A stretch of 64,000 nucleotides of DNA, taken from NCBI GenBank assembly GCA_040235565.1, contig JBECLA010000101.1, forward strand, positions 8,966 through 72,965. The letters are read 5' to 3'. The position numbers and the translations under genes were made by a program. Below the pieces are notes generated by a model, which saw only the letters and a program-made list of their open reading frames with translations, was not told where the DNA came from and ran no database searches. Origin of the DNA: JAHEIJ01 sp040235565. GTDB lineage: Bacteria; Pseudomonadota; Gammaproteobacteria; UBA6429; Thiohalophilaceae. Every line of letters starts with the position of its first letter. Within the stretch, counting starts at the first letter, position 1. Shown piece after piece: positions 19,515 through 28,186 of this stretch.

Positions 19515-20249
19515 ATGCCACCATTACCCATAGCTATTATTTGTCATGCCAGTTGCGAACCACCTGGCTATCTCTGTAGTTATTTTGACAGCAGAGCAAT
19601 CCCTTATATAAAAATCAATATCCTTGAAAATATGTTGTCAGAACATGATCTCGATACATTATCCGGGATGATTGTGATGGGTGGTCCCTACAGTGTTTAT
19701 GATAACCATGCATGGATAGAGGATGAAACAAGACTCATTCGCAGTGCAATTGCAAAGAAACTGCCGATGATGGGTGTTTGCTTCGGTGCACAATTGATAA
19801 GTAAGGTACTTGGAGCAGAAGTCAAACCAGCGGTAAAAATGGAGGCAGGGTGGCATTCTATTTATACAGACACTTCTTTACTTGAGCATACCCATCCCTT
19901 GCGACTGCATCACAGCTTTGAAGTATTTGAGTGGCATGAAGATACTTTTAGTATTCCGAATGGTGCAATTCCTGTTTTCAAGGGAAGCGGTATAAAAAAT
20001 CAGGGATATGTTTTTGATAATGTTCTGGCAATGCAGTTTCACCTGGAAATGACTGAGCATATGGTTTCGGAATGGATAGAACGTTACAAGGAATGCCTGC
20101 CAAAACGCCTGGGTTCCTTTCAGGGTTATAAGGAAATTACCATGCAATTAGATGAGAGAATTGACAAACTACATGCTGTTGCAGACAAAATTTACGACTG
20201 GTGGCTTGAATTCATTCTACAAGATCCCGCCAAAATAATAAGTAACTGA
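19515..20249 (+). CDS. Class I glutamine amidotransferase-like protein
   Basis: 244 residues. The GATase1 triad is visible: Cys89 in GVCFGAQ, His176 and Glu178 in QFHLE; MGGPYSVYD forms the oxyanion region. It is a stand-alone GMP-synthase-amidotransferase-like protein, as in gamma-glutamyl peptidases. Its stop shares one base with the start of the next gene, so the two are translationally coupled. Confidence 0.82.
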   Translation: MPPLPIAIICHASCEPPGYLCSYFDSRAIPYIKINILENMLSEHDLDTLSGMIVMGGPYSVYDNHAWIEDETRLIRSAIAKKLPMMGVCFGAQLISKVLGAEVKPAVKMEAGWHSIYTDTSLLEHTHPLRLHHSFEVFEWHEDTFSIPNGAIPVFKGSGIKNQGYVFDNVLAMQFHLEMTEHMVSEWIERYKECLPKRLGSFQGYKEITMQLDERIDKLHAVADKIYDWWLEFILQDPAKIISN

Positions 20250-20731
20250 TGAGCGCATTCAATTTTAAAATAATTGATAAGGTAAATATGCCGCATGTAT
20301 TGGCATTTATTTGCAATAAACTTACTGATTATGACACAAGCAGGATTGAGTGGATAAAGTTGTTGCCTCTATATAAAAAGGAAATCCTGCACGGTTGTTG
20401 CACATATCCGGTAATTGATGAGTCTTCTCCCCAATCCTTCAGCCCCGGCTATCGGCTTCGAGCCAGTGTCAATGTAGAAGTTCCGCCTCCATATGAATAT
20501 GAGCACTGGGCCCGAATCCCATCAGACAGACATAGACAAGGCTGGTATTCCGGTGCACAGGTTTTTCGATTTAACGACCTGGAAGAATGTGCTGTTCATA
20601 CTCTGGCACATGAATGTTTTCACTTTCTTAGCCATTCAAAACAGGTGAGTTATAAGAACACCGAGGCCAATGCTAACTGGTGGGCAGACCACTGGCTGGC
20701 TGATTTTACGTCGGTTAATATCGCAACATAG
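20249..20731 (+). CDS. Uncharacterised protein with HExxH...E metalloprotease-like motif
   Basis: 160 residues, no signal peptide or membrane segment. Residues 121-125 read HECFH (HExxH) and Glu139 sits in TEANANWWAD 14 residues later, as expected for a gluzincin zinc site (HExxH plus downstream Glu). I do not recognise a named family. Start overlaps the amidotransferase stop by one base (TGATG), so the two products are probably made together. Function is inferred from the motif only. Confidence 0.65.
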   Translation: MSAFNFKIIDKVNMPHVLAFICNKLTDYDTSRIEWIKLLPLYKKEILHGCCTYPVIDESSPQSFSPGYRLRASVNVEVPPPYEYEHWARIPSDRHRQGWYSGAQVFRFNDLEECAVHTLAHECFHFLSHSKQVSYKNTEANANWWADHWLADFTSVNIAT

Positions 20732-20764
20732 AAACCGGTTTCAGAATAAGGACTGACGTTTTAA

Positions 20765-21079
20765 TTAATTTGTGCTGCGTCGCGTGCGGTACATCCCGTT
20801 ATGAAACTCATTGAAAAATGCGTCGATGGCGGGGTGGTTTACCGGTGCTATATCAGATGTTGTTTCCAGGTGGCGCTCCGCGACATATGTCATATTGTCA
20901 GCATTATCGACCAGTACGTGATACCAGGGTTTATCTTTCGGTGGCCTGCTGCGGGCAACAAGCTCATACCATTCCTCGCTGCCCTGAAATGTTGCATCGA
21001 CGTCAACGATCACACCCCTGTAGTCAAACTTCTTGTGATGTATTATTTGACCAACAAAAAATTGTGCTTCTACCGCCAT
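20765..21079 (-). CDS. hspQ: Heat shock protein HspQ (YccV)
   Basis: 104 residues with the YccV core: FFVGQIIHHKKFDYRGVIVDVDATFQGSEEWY, KPWYHVLVD and TYVAERHLE. HspQ binds hemimethylated DNA and acts as a specificity factor for Lon in enterobacteria. Monocistronic and convergent with the HExxH gene. Confidence 0.92.
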   Translation of the reverse strand: MAVEAQFFVGQIIHHKKFDYRGVIVDVDATFQGSEEWYELVARSRPPKDKPWYHVLVDNADNMTYVAERHLETTSDIAPVNHPAIDAFFNEFHNGMYRTRRSTN

Positions 21080-21177
21080 AACATCCCGCCAGTATAGAGT
21101 GTTGCACTGTTAACAGAAGTAGTGGAGGAAAAACAGATGAGTTCCTCCACTGACTTCACATGGCATTGATAGCAGAA

Positions 21178-21510
21178 TCACATATCGCTCATGTATGATT
21201 TTGCTTCTTCCCCTGGATCCGGCAGCCCGGCAATCCTCCAGGCATTTAAACAACTATGAAAGAGATCATGAGCCCAGGTTGCCTTATGACCGTATTCTCG
21301 ACAAATATTATGCATCGCTGGTGCAACACCAAATCTGGCATAATGTTCCCGTAATGCATGGATGATTTTCCAGTGATCATTGGTCAGGTCGTCAATCCCG
21401 TTGTGTCTGGCAAGAGTAATTGCGACACTCTCATTCCAGTCGTCTGGATCGACCAGTAAACCGTACTCATCCAGATTTATTTCCTTTTGCAAATTTATTG
21501 CTGTACTCAT
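21178..21510 (-). CDS. DsrC/TusE-family protein without the terminal cysteine
   Basis: 110 residues from ATG 21510, chosen because AAGGAG lies 8 nt upstream. It follows the DsrC/TusE fold (DEYGLLVDPDDWNESVAITLARHNGI, HWKIIHALREHYARFGVAP, RIAGLPDPG). The C-terminal arm lacks the penultimate Cys that carries sulfur in DsrC and TusE; the only nearby Cys is in HSCLNAWR. It is therefore probably a regulatory or divergent paralog rather than a standard sulfur carrier. Confidence 0.85.
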   Translation of the reverse strand: MSTAINLQKEINLDEYGLLVDPDDWNESVAITLARHNGIDDLTNDHWKIIHALREHYARFGVAPAMHNICREYGHKATWAHDLFHSCLNAWRIAGLPDPGEEAKSYMSDM

Positions 21511-21751
21511 AACATTCTCCTTCAAAATGGTATTGGAAAATGCAATTTCAGTTATTCATTAGTATAGATCTCGGAATATAAAGTTCACTCAATATCCTTA
21601 CTGTTTGATTTCAAATATAAAACCCCACAGAACCTTTCTAATCCATATTTACCTGTTGCAAATTAATTGTTTAAATATAATTCCATGCAAAGTATGAGGG
21701 AATAATCACCGACATGACTGAGGGAAACATCTAATCGCAGAAACGTATCAA

Positions 21752-21949
21752 ATGGAAACCGTGACTTATATCGGTAAAATTCAAGCCCATGCCAGGGAGG
21801 GCGACTATCATGCGGCGCTCAATCGGGCGCATTTCGGATTAAACCCGGATCGTAATAGCGATAGTCAGAACTATGTGAACACGCTCCCTGGGGTTATTGA
21901 AGGACTGACACAAAAATTAATTACCGAATTCAGGGAAAAGAAAAACTGA
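21752..21949 (+). CDS. Small hypothetical protein
   Basis: 65 residues, soluble, helical-looking (EGDYHAALNRAHFGLNPDRN; LTQKLITEFREKKN). No family recognised and no clear Shine-Dalgarno. Ends 69 bp before the convergent NUDIX gene. Kept because it fills a space with no other gene and has normal-looking composition. Confidence 0.45.
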   Translation: METVTYIGKIQAHAREGDYHAALNRAHFGLNPDRNSDSQNYVNTLPGVIEGLTQKLITEFREKKN

Positions 21950-22017
21950 CCCTGTGACAGGTAATTGTGAGCAAGACTTGTCTTGAGAGCCGAGCTCTTG
22001 GTTGTTGGCAAAAAAAG

Positions 22018-22449
22018 TTATTCCATGACATTATCACAGCCCGATAACTTTTGTGCCCAAACCAGCGCTGCGCGGACGCGTTGATTAAGCAATGAATACG
22101 CTTCAGCATATGAAGCCCAGCGATGCTCATGATGTTCCGGATAGCCAAGCTCCGGATTTATACCAAGTATCACTTCCGATTCTTGCGTTACAGCGAGATA
22201 ATAGCGTGCAACTTTGCCGCCCCCATAGGGCGGTGTCTCGTAGTAAGCATTCCGCCATCGAAAATCAAGCTGTGTGATGCCTGTTTCTTCCGCTGTTTCC
22301 CTCCGGGCGGCATCCAGCGGCAGTTCGCCGGCTTCCACCTCACCTTTTGGGAAATCCCAGTAACTATATGCCCGTAATAACAGATAATAACAATGATCAT
22401 TGTTGCGACGGATTGTTATAACACCAGCGGAAAGTCGGCCTGTTGCCAT
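22018..22449 (-). CDS. NUDIX hydrolase (Ap4A-hydrolase-like)
   Basis: 143 residues. A full Nudix box Gx5Ex7REUxEExGU is present (starting GEVEAGE, ending REtaEEtGI), with FPKG just before it as in bis(5'-nucleosyl)-tetraphosphatases. Predicted to cleave a nucleoside diphosphate-linked substrate. Second gene after the membrane protein at 22479-22871. Confidence 0.88.
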   Translation of the reverse strand: MATGRLSAGVITIRRNNDHCYYLLLRAYSYWDFPKGEVEAGELPLDAARRETAEETGITQLDFRWRNAYYETPPYGGGKVARYYLAVTQESEVILGINPELGYPEHHEHRWASYAEAYSLLNQRVRAALVWAQKLSGCDNVME

Positions 22450-22478
22450 GCTACTGCATACTTAATCGGTGGCATATG

Positions 22479-22871
22479 TCATTGTTGAACCGGTGCGGAG
22501 CCCTGCTGTTTCATGGGAATCAGGGGATTACAATTTTTGATACTGACTTTCCCCTGTAGCAAATTACCGCGTGAATATTCATTGAAATAGCAAATATTTT
22601 TCTCGGGATCGTAATTTTCAATCCACAAATGATCTTCCTTCCAGGTGGCGCTGATATGATACTGGCCAGGAGGAACGCTTATTGCCATGACCCCGCCATA
22701 ATGTTTGACAAACACCTGCTCGAAATGGAAGTAGTAGGCTGCCCAACCAACAACCAGAATTACGATTGTGGAAATCATCGCAGCTTTTAATTTTTCCATT
22801 TTTGCGCCGACAATTACCAGGGTCGCAATGACAAGCCCGATAACAATAGCCCAGTAAAGATAGGTAATCAT
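22479..22871 (-). CDS. Hypothetical membrane protein
   Basis: 130 residues: two hydrophobic helices in the first 50 residues, then a soluble C-terminal part with two Cys (KNICYFNEYS, KNCNPL). No family recognised. Same strand and 29 bp upstream of the NUDIX gene. Confidence 0.6.
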   Translation of the reverse strand: MITYLYWAIVIGLVIATLVIVGAKMEKLKAAMISTIVILVVGWAAYYFHFEQVFVKHYGGVMAISVPPGQYHISATWKEDHLWIENYDPEKNICYFNEYSRGNLLQGKVSIKNCNPLIPMKQQGSAPVQQ

Positions 22872-22952
22872 GATGATAATCCTTAATATTACTAACCATA
22901 TTCTAATAAAATAAGTTAAAATTCTGCCACATTATTACGATTTAATCTTTAC

Positions 22953-23354
22953 ATGAAAAGTATTAAAGCAATTCTGGCAGGCAGCCTGTTCATTATTGTG
23001 GTTGGTCTGCTAATTGAATTGGCCTATGTATTTCTGGCCGTGGGCTATAATGCTATGGCCAAAGATTATCCATTTCTGAATGACATCAATATCTATCTTC
23101 GGTATTTGATTGGTATCCCTGTCCTGTTTGTCGTCATGTTTATCGGCGGGGTGATTACCGCGGACCTGGCCAAACAACATGTGTATCTTCATTGCCTGGC
23201 GGTGTCGATCATTACCATCAGTGTCATGATGGCCAGTGCCATGGAAAATATGCAAGTAACAACTTCAGGAGTGATAGTTTCGATCCTCGCGCTGGTATCA
23301 ACGCTGTTGGGAGGATGGTATTGGCATAGCGACACAAACAAGTTAAATGGCTGA
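22953..23354 (+). CDS. Hypothetical four-helix membrane protein
   Basis: 133 residues with four hydrophobic helices and short loops. No family recognised. Divergent from the preceding membrane protein and convergent with the YbaK gene. Confidence 0.6.
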   Translation: MKSIKAILAGSLFIIVVGLLIELAYVFLAVGYNAMAKDYPFLNDINIYLRYLIGIPVLFVVMFIGGVITADLAKQHVYLHCLAVSIITISVMMASAMENMQVTTSGVIVSILALVSTLLGGWYWHSDTNKLNG

Positions 23355-23457
23355 CAATAAAACTTAATAACAGACATCAAGGTAAATCGATTACATTATT
23401 TAATTTTGTCACGAAAGAGAGCGGAAGATATGAAATTACCTTCCGCCCTTTTAAATA

Positions 23458-23919
23458 TTAACAGATGGCCGCGTGCTGCGCGTTTTTCATTAATTTGCGG
23501 AATGATGTCCCTTTAAGATGAATCAGATCCTCATGATCGCCTGCTTCGAAGTAGACATCCGGAAAATCGGTCAGGCTTTCATCGACAATGGAATCAATTC
23601 CGTATGCCTCTCCAATCGGCGGAATGGCACCGAGATCACAGTCTGAAAACAATTTTTCGAGTTCAGATTCTGTCGCAAGCCCCATATTTCGATCCAGCAC
23701 ATGATTGATCTTACCGATTTTAACGTGTCGGGTTGCCGGGATGACTGCCATTAGATAGCCATCTTCGTCCTCGAGGATAACAGGTTTTGCCAGTTTCTCC
23801 GCTGGCACGTGCGCAGTTGAAGCGGTGTTAATGCTGGTTGAGGTATATTTATGATGCAGGGTATCGTAGGCAATGCCTTTTTGCGCCAGATACCTCTGAA
23901 GGGTGAGTGCAATAGCCAT
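23458..23919 (-). CDS. YbaK/ProX-type aminoacyl-tRNA deacylase
   Basis: 153 residues of the YbaK/prolyl-tRNA-synthetase editing domain (INTASTAHVPAEKLAKPVIL, PATRHVKIGKINHVL, DLGAIPPIGEAYGI). Such proteins hydrolyse mischarged tRNAs. The start is supported by GGAGGTGTGTC before ATG. A 7-bp hairpin (TTGAGTC GAA GACTCAA, 23932-23948) lies just upstream. Confidence 0.88.
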   Translation of the reverse strand: MAIALTLQRYLAQKGIAYDTLHHKYTSTSINTASTAHVPAEKLAKPVILEDEDGYLMAVIPATRHVKIGKINHVLDRNMGLATESELEKLFSDCDLGAIPPIGEAYGIDSIVDESLTDFPDVYFEAGDHEDLIHLKGTSFRKLMKNAQHAAIC

Positions 23920-24256
23920 GACACACCTCCATTGAGTCGAAGACTCAAAACAAATATTGCCGACTCTTCAAGATAGTATAGTTCACTGCTGCCATAAATA
24001 GTCTTCCTGATGAGCGGTGTATGTATAACAAAATTTTATCAATGACCAGCTTAGCTGGTCTTCCATTACGAGAAATCCGATACTAATTCAGGATTGGTAT
24101 TGAAAATCTCGAGAATCGGTTCGTTGAATCGACGCTTTCATAAAAGGAGTGAATGACGATAGCGTGTTTGAATAGCGTATTACTTCCCTATGTGACGATA
24201 TGAGGCCGGCTGGCTTTATTTATTATATACTTAGGTCTGTTAAAGAGCATACTGGC
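23920..24256. other. Intergenic region with two short hairpins
   Basis: 337 bp. Contains the hairpin at 23932-23948 near the YbaK start and a second perfect one, GACCAGC TTA GCTGGTC (24044-24060). Neither has a T-run. No gene, promoter or known RNA recognised. Confidence 0.45.
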
Positions 24257-24460
24257 ATGGGTAAATCCGACACCAAGCAAAGCTGCAGAGGGACACCACG
24301 TCCCGTCACAAAGCTGCCTGTCAGACAAAAAAGAAAAAGTCTGAGTATGCATGATGGGATTGCTATCTGGTGTGATTGTTGTTCCTGTGAAGCAGAACCC
24401 TATTGGGCAGAACTGGCGGACGAGATGGGAATTGATCCTGGAAGTGATTATGAAGAATAG
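24257..24460 (+). CDS. Small Cys-rich hypothetical protein
   Basis: 67 residues from ATG 24257 (86 from ATG 24200). Basic N-terminal half, then a dense cysteine cluster WCDCCSCEAEPYW and an acidic tail. No family recognised; the CxCCxC group could bind a metal. Weak ribosome-binding sequence. Confidence 0.4.
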   Translation: MGKSDTKQSCRGTPRPVTKLPVRQKRKSLSMHDGIAIWCDCCSCEAEPYWAELADEMGIDPGSDYEE

Positions 24461-24496
24461 CTCAAGTTGTTGTCCAATATCCGTCGTGAAATCTGA

Positions 24497-26545
24497 TTAG
24501 TTACCCAGATGCCGTGTGAGAGGTGAAATCATTACGGGGAGTGAATGTTTCGTAATATTGTTTACCTCGGGAAGTTCAAATACTAATCGGCCATAGCTGC
24601 TGTAATGCGGCAGTTTACGTGCCAAGGCGGTAATCACCTTCGGTTGTCCAGCACCAATAAAACCCAGTGGCAACCGGCTGTTATCCGGGTCGAGCAGGAC
24701 TGATGCATATTCTGCTGCTTTGTACAGTCTGTGTTCGATCATCGCCGCGCTGGGCATCAGTTGCTGGTCTTCGGTATTAAAACGTGATTGATAACTGGCC
24801 AAAATCCGGTTTTCCCAGCCCAATATCCAGACTGCGCTATCGGCTGGCAAGTGCGCCAATTCAGTATCATCAATGAGTTCCACATTCTGATAGTGTCTCG
24901 CCCAGGCAGTGGCCAGGCTTTGCCAGGCCTGTCGTTGTTGTCGATTCACCGCGGTAGGCAAAACCAATAGCTGTTTTCGTGCGCCAAACAAGCGTCCCAA
25001 CGAACTTGGGGTTTCCGCCGGATCCAGTAACCGGAAGACGTCGTAGCCTGGATCAAGGGTGAGCAATTGGGGGCGTTCAGTCATTTCCAGACGAATTATC
25101 CTGTGTCGACCGGTTACATCCACCCATTGACGAAGCGGTACATGATTTTTTCCAAACTGCACCTCGAGGGGAACCTGCAGCTTATAAGGGGCATCGCTCT
25201 GCGTCTGCCTGATTTCCACCTTGAGTTGGAAGCCATTGGCTTTGTTTTTGACCTCGACCTTGCCCAGGGCCAGTTGTGGCGCACCGGGACGATATAACCA
25301 TTGCTTCATAAATGTCTGGCGATCGGATTTCGCCTCGGCTAACAGCGTCTCGATAAGATCGGCGTAACTGGCGGTTTGAAACTGGTAACGCTGCCAGAAT
25401 TGCCGGATCCGCTGGTTGAAGACGTTATCACCGAGTTGCCGTCGCAGCATATGAATCAGCATCAGCGATTTACTGTAACCAACGGCCTGGCTGGCGTCAT
25501 CATGGCGGGAACGAAATTCAGCCAACGGAAAATCACGCCCCCGGGCGGCAAAATTGGCATAGCGTTCCAGTGCCTTGCGACGGTAGGCCCTGTCTTCACC
25601 GCGCTGTTCACTATCACGGTGATCCGACATATAGGCGGTGAGGCCTTCACTCCAGTTACCGCTGGACGCATCAATATACACGCCATTCCCCCACCAGTTG
25701 TGCAAGATCTCATGGGGCAGGGAGGTATGCAGAATGAAAGGTAGCCGGATCACGCGGGAGCCGAGCAGAGTGAACGAAGGCATCCCGTAACCGGTCTGCC
25801 AGTGGTTCTCGACCACGGCAAATTTGCCATAGGGATAGGGGCCTATCTGTTGACTGTAATATTCCACGTACTCGGCGCTGGCCTGAAGATAGCGCTGCGC
25901 CAAGCCGGCATCGGCTTCCAGCAGGTATACCTCGAGTTCGGTGTTTTTGTGCCGATTCTGGTAATGGTGGTAACGTCCCCCGAGCAAATATATATCATCC
26001 TGGGGATGCGGCATGGTGTAACGAACCCCCCTCACCAGGCGCTCACCTGTGCCTTGACTGATGATTTCCCATTCCGGCAACGTGTCGACCTCAAGGGTAA
26101 ACGTCAGCCAGGGATAGTCAGGAAAATGGGGACGCCAGTTGCTGGCTGCATCCAGGTAGACGCCTTCCTTAGCCAGGATGGCGGCGGGCATGCCAAAGGG
26201 ACCCTGGGGTCGTTGTGTGGCGATTTTACCTTCATATCTGAGACGAACCTTGCGATTGCCCGACAGATTGGTCAGCCGGTAACGCAACGACTCGCCTCCG
26301 GCCATGGTACCCAATTGCTGCAAGTCTGCTCCCTCGGCAGTAACCTTCAGGCCTTGATTCAGGATAAATTCGATTCCCGGCGATGAGGTCAACGGAAACT
26401 GCACATCATCGATCACGCTTAAACTGCCTTGTGTTGGATGCAGTTTGACCTGCAGGTCATGATGGATCAGTGTCGCGTGGGCCGGAATAGAGAGCAGCAG
26501 GGTAGACAACAGCCACCCCAGGGTAACACCGACCAGATACCTCAT
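24497..26545 (-). CDS. Secreted M1-family-like peptidase
   Basis: 682 residues from ATG 26545, chosen for its signal peptide (MRYLVGVTLGWLLSTLLLS...AHA). The zinc site HEILHNWWGN and downstream Glu in WSEGLTAYMSDH follow the M1 gluzincin pattern. The usual GxMEN exopeptidase motif is replaced by GYGMPSFTLLG, as in unusual M1 relatives. The C-terminal 200 residues look like a separate domain with no motif I recognise. Predicted periplasmic metallopeptidase; substrate unknown. Confidence 0.82.
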   Translation of the reverse strand: MRYLVGVTLGWLLSTLLLSIPAHATLIHHDLQVKLHPTQGSLSVIDDVQFPLTSSPGIEFILNQGLKVTAEGADLQQLGTMAGGESLRYRLTNLSGNRKVRLRYEGKIATQRPQGPFGMPAAILAKEGVYLDAASNWRPHFPDYPWLTFTLEVDTLPEWEIISQGTGERLVRGVRYTMPHPQDDIYLLGGRYHHYQNRHKNTELEVYLLEADAGLAQRYLQASAEYVEYYSQQIGPYPYGKFAVVENHWQTGYGMPSFTLLGSRVIRLPFILHTSLPHEILHNWWGNGVYIDASSGNWSEGLTAYMSDHRDSEQRGEDRAYRRKALERYANFAARGRDFPLAEFRSRHDDASQAVGYSKSLMLIHMLRRQLGDNVFNQRIRQFWQRYQFQTASYADLIETLLAEAKSDRQTFMKQWLYRPGAPQLALGKVEVKNKANGFQLKVEIRQTQSDAPYKLQVPLEVQFGKNHVPLRQWVDVTGRHRIIRLEMTERPQLLTLDPGYDVFRLLDPAETPSSLGRLFGARKQLLVLPTAVNRQQRQAWQSLATAWARHYQNVELIDDTELAHLPADSAVWILGWENRILASYQSRFNTEDQQLMPSAAMIEHRLYKAAEYASVLLDPDNSRLPLGFIGAGQPKVITALARKLPHYSSYGRLVFELPEVNNITKHSLPVMISPLTRHLGN

Positions 26546-26713
26546 GTTGCAATAACGCCGTGGCGCCAATCGCTTCACCGATTCACTCCTGCTTGTAGGG
26601 TTGGGGGCATTTTTAATTACCCCAACAGATATCATGCCCCATGGGTAGAATATGGAACTTTTACTGCCCGGAACCAACTAAACTATAACATTTATCAACC
26701 AAGCGTTTTAATC

Positions 26714-27328
26714 ATGTACCGACACCTTCTGACCGTTACCGTGCTGGCATTTTCCATATCCGCAACTGTTATTGCCGAGACAGCAACGAAACCAAAGATC
26801 GAAACGGCCATTCTGGCCGGGGGCTGTTTCTGGTGTATTGAGGCGGATTATGAAAAACTTGACGGTGTACTGGATGTGATTTCGGGCTATACCGGCGGAC
26901 ATGTTGAGAATCCGAATTACAAACAGGTTTCGGCTGGACGTACCGGTCATATTGAAGCAGTGAAGATTACCTATGATGCCAATCAAATCAGCTATGCCGC
27001 CATTCTGGATTACTTCTGGCATCATATTGATCCGACACGAGATGATGGCCAGTTCTGTGATCGGGGTTCGCAATACCGTCCGGCCATTTTCTATGTCACG
27101 GCAAACCAGAAAATTGCGGCGCTAGCTTCCAGGCAGAAGATCGAACAAACCAAACCCTTCAACGAACCGCTAAAAGTGGAATTGATTCAGGCATCGACAT
27201 TCTATCCGGCAGAGGAGTATCATCAGGATTATTATAAAAAGAACCCATTACGCTATCATTTTTATCGGTATAGTTGTGGTCGAGACGCACGCGTCGAGCA
27301 GTTATGGGGTGCACCGACGAAAGAGTGA
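26714..27328 (+). CDS. msrA: Peptide-methionine (S)-S-oxide reductase MsrA, exported
   Basis: 204 residues from ATG 26714, which begins a signal peptide (MYRHLLTVTVLAFSISATVIA). The catalytic GGCFWCIE, SGYTGG and HPTRDDGQFCDRGSQYRP-like block (here HIDPTRDDGQFCDRG) are intact. It repairs oxidised methionine, here in the periplasm. Divergent from the M1-like peptidase. Confidence 0.92.
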   Translation: MYRHLLTVTVLAFSISATVIAETATKPKIETAILAGGCFWCIEADYEKLDGVLDVISGYTGGHVENPNYKQVSAGRTGHIEAVKITYDANQISYAAILDYFWHHIDPTRDDGQFCDRGSQYRPAIFYVTANQKIAALASRQKIEQTKPFNEPLKVELIQASTFYPAEEYHQDYYKKNPLRYHFYRYSCGRDARVEQLWGAPTKE

Positions 27329-27490
27329 AGAATAATTACTAAGAGTTGGGTCTTTCTCTGCATTTTGAGGAAAAATCGAGAACCGGGTCACAGAGTGCTT
27401 AAAAAAATCATGTTCAATTTTCTGTCACCAGCCACTGCCAGACTAAACTATTGATATCTCATTAGCCTGAGTTTGTATAAAATAACAATT

Positions 27491-27826
27491 ATGAGGCCCG
27501 CTGAACGTAATTATCAGTACGAACAACAGTTGAGCAACGCGATCAAGCAGCGTCGACGTGTACGTATTCGCTATAAATACGATATGCATTACCGGGTACT
27601 GGAACCTTATATTCTCTATAAGGATGAAGAGAAAAAGATCATTATTGTTGGCATACGTATTAAAGACGAGGGTAAACCCGCCAAAAAGCCAGCCCCCTGT
27701 CAATACGAAGTCGGTCTGATTACCGACCTTATTATGCTGAATGATACATTTGAGATCGATCGCCGTTTCAGTTCTTATCGTCCGAAGTATAAAGGACTGG
27801 ACGTATTCGCCGCGGTTGATCGTTAA
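27491..27826 (+). CDS. Small WYL-like domain protein
   Basis: 111 residues from ATG 27491 (117 from TTG 27473). The pattern RRRVRIRYKY...YRVLEPYILYKDEEKKIIIVGIRIKDEG...FEIDRRFSSYRPKYKG resembles an isolated WYL domain, a nucleotide- or DNA-end-responsive module usually fused to an HTH. No HTH is present here. Ligand-binding role is inferred. Confidence 0.6.
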   Translation: MRPAERNYQYEQQLSNAIKQRRRVRIRYKYDMHYRVLEPYILYKDEEKKIIIVGIRIKDEGKPAKKPAPCQYEVGLITDLIMLNDTFEIDRRFSSYRPKYKGLDVFAAVDR

Positions 27827-27989
27827 AACCGGATGACGCTCCATACTCACCGCGATTTATCGTTATAGCCCGGCCGCATTATCGTGTCCACCCTGCGGGC
27901 CCCACTGCGTGCGTTCAAATTAGTTCCAGACAAATTTGTCAAACTCCCTCCCTGCGGTCGGGAGTTCATAATCATTCAGTGCAAACTAA

Positions 27990-28018
27990 AAACCGGCCAC
28001 AAGGACCGGTTTTTAATT
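27990..28018 (-). terminator. Terminator of the second tRNA-tail repeat unit
   Basis: On the minus strand, ACCGGTCCTTGTGGCCGGTTTTTA forms a GC-rich stem with the CTTGTG-type loop followed by T5. It directly follows the truncated tRNA tail, matching the terminator after the intact tRNA. Confidence 0.65.
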
Positions 28019-28155
28019 TGGCGCGCCCGGAGAGATGGTTTCAGGCCTTCCATGGCCTTCACCTTTCAGGCGCGCTATGCGCGACCAAATTTGCTCCCGG
28101 CAAATTTGTCAAACTCCCCGACCTCGGTCGGGAGTTCTCATCGTGGAATAATCAA

Positions 28156-28181
28156 AAAACCCACACAAGGTGGGCTTTATT
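28156..28181 (-). terminator. Intrinsic terminator of tRNA-Arg
   Basis: On the minus strand, GCCCAC CTTGT GTGGGT is followed by a T-run. It begins a few bases after the encoded CCA of the tRNA. Confidence 0.75.
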
Positions 28182-28186
28182 GATTA

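Noticed and set aside
25802..26386. Open frame of 194 codons opposite the M1-like peptidase
   Set aside because: Antisense to a gene with a signal peptide and intact zinc site; no motif and no ribosome-binding site.
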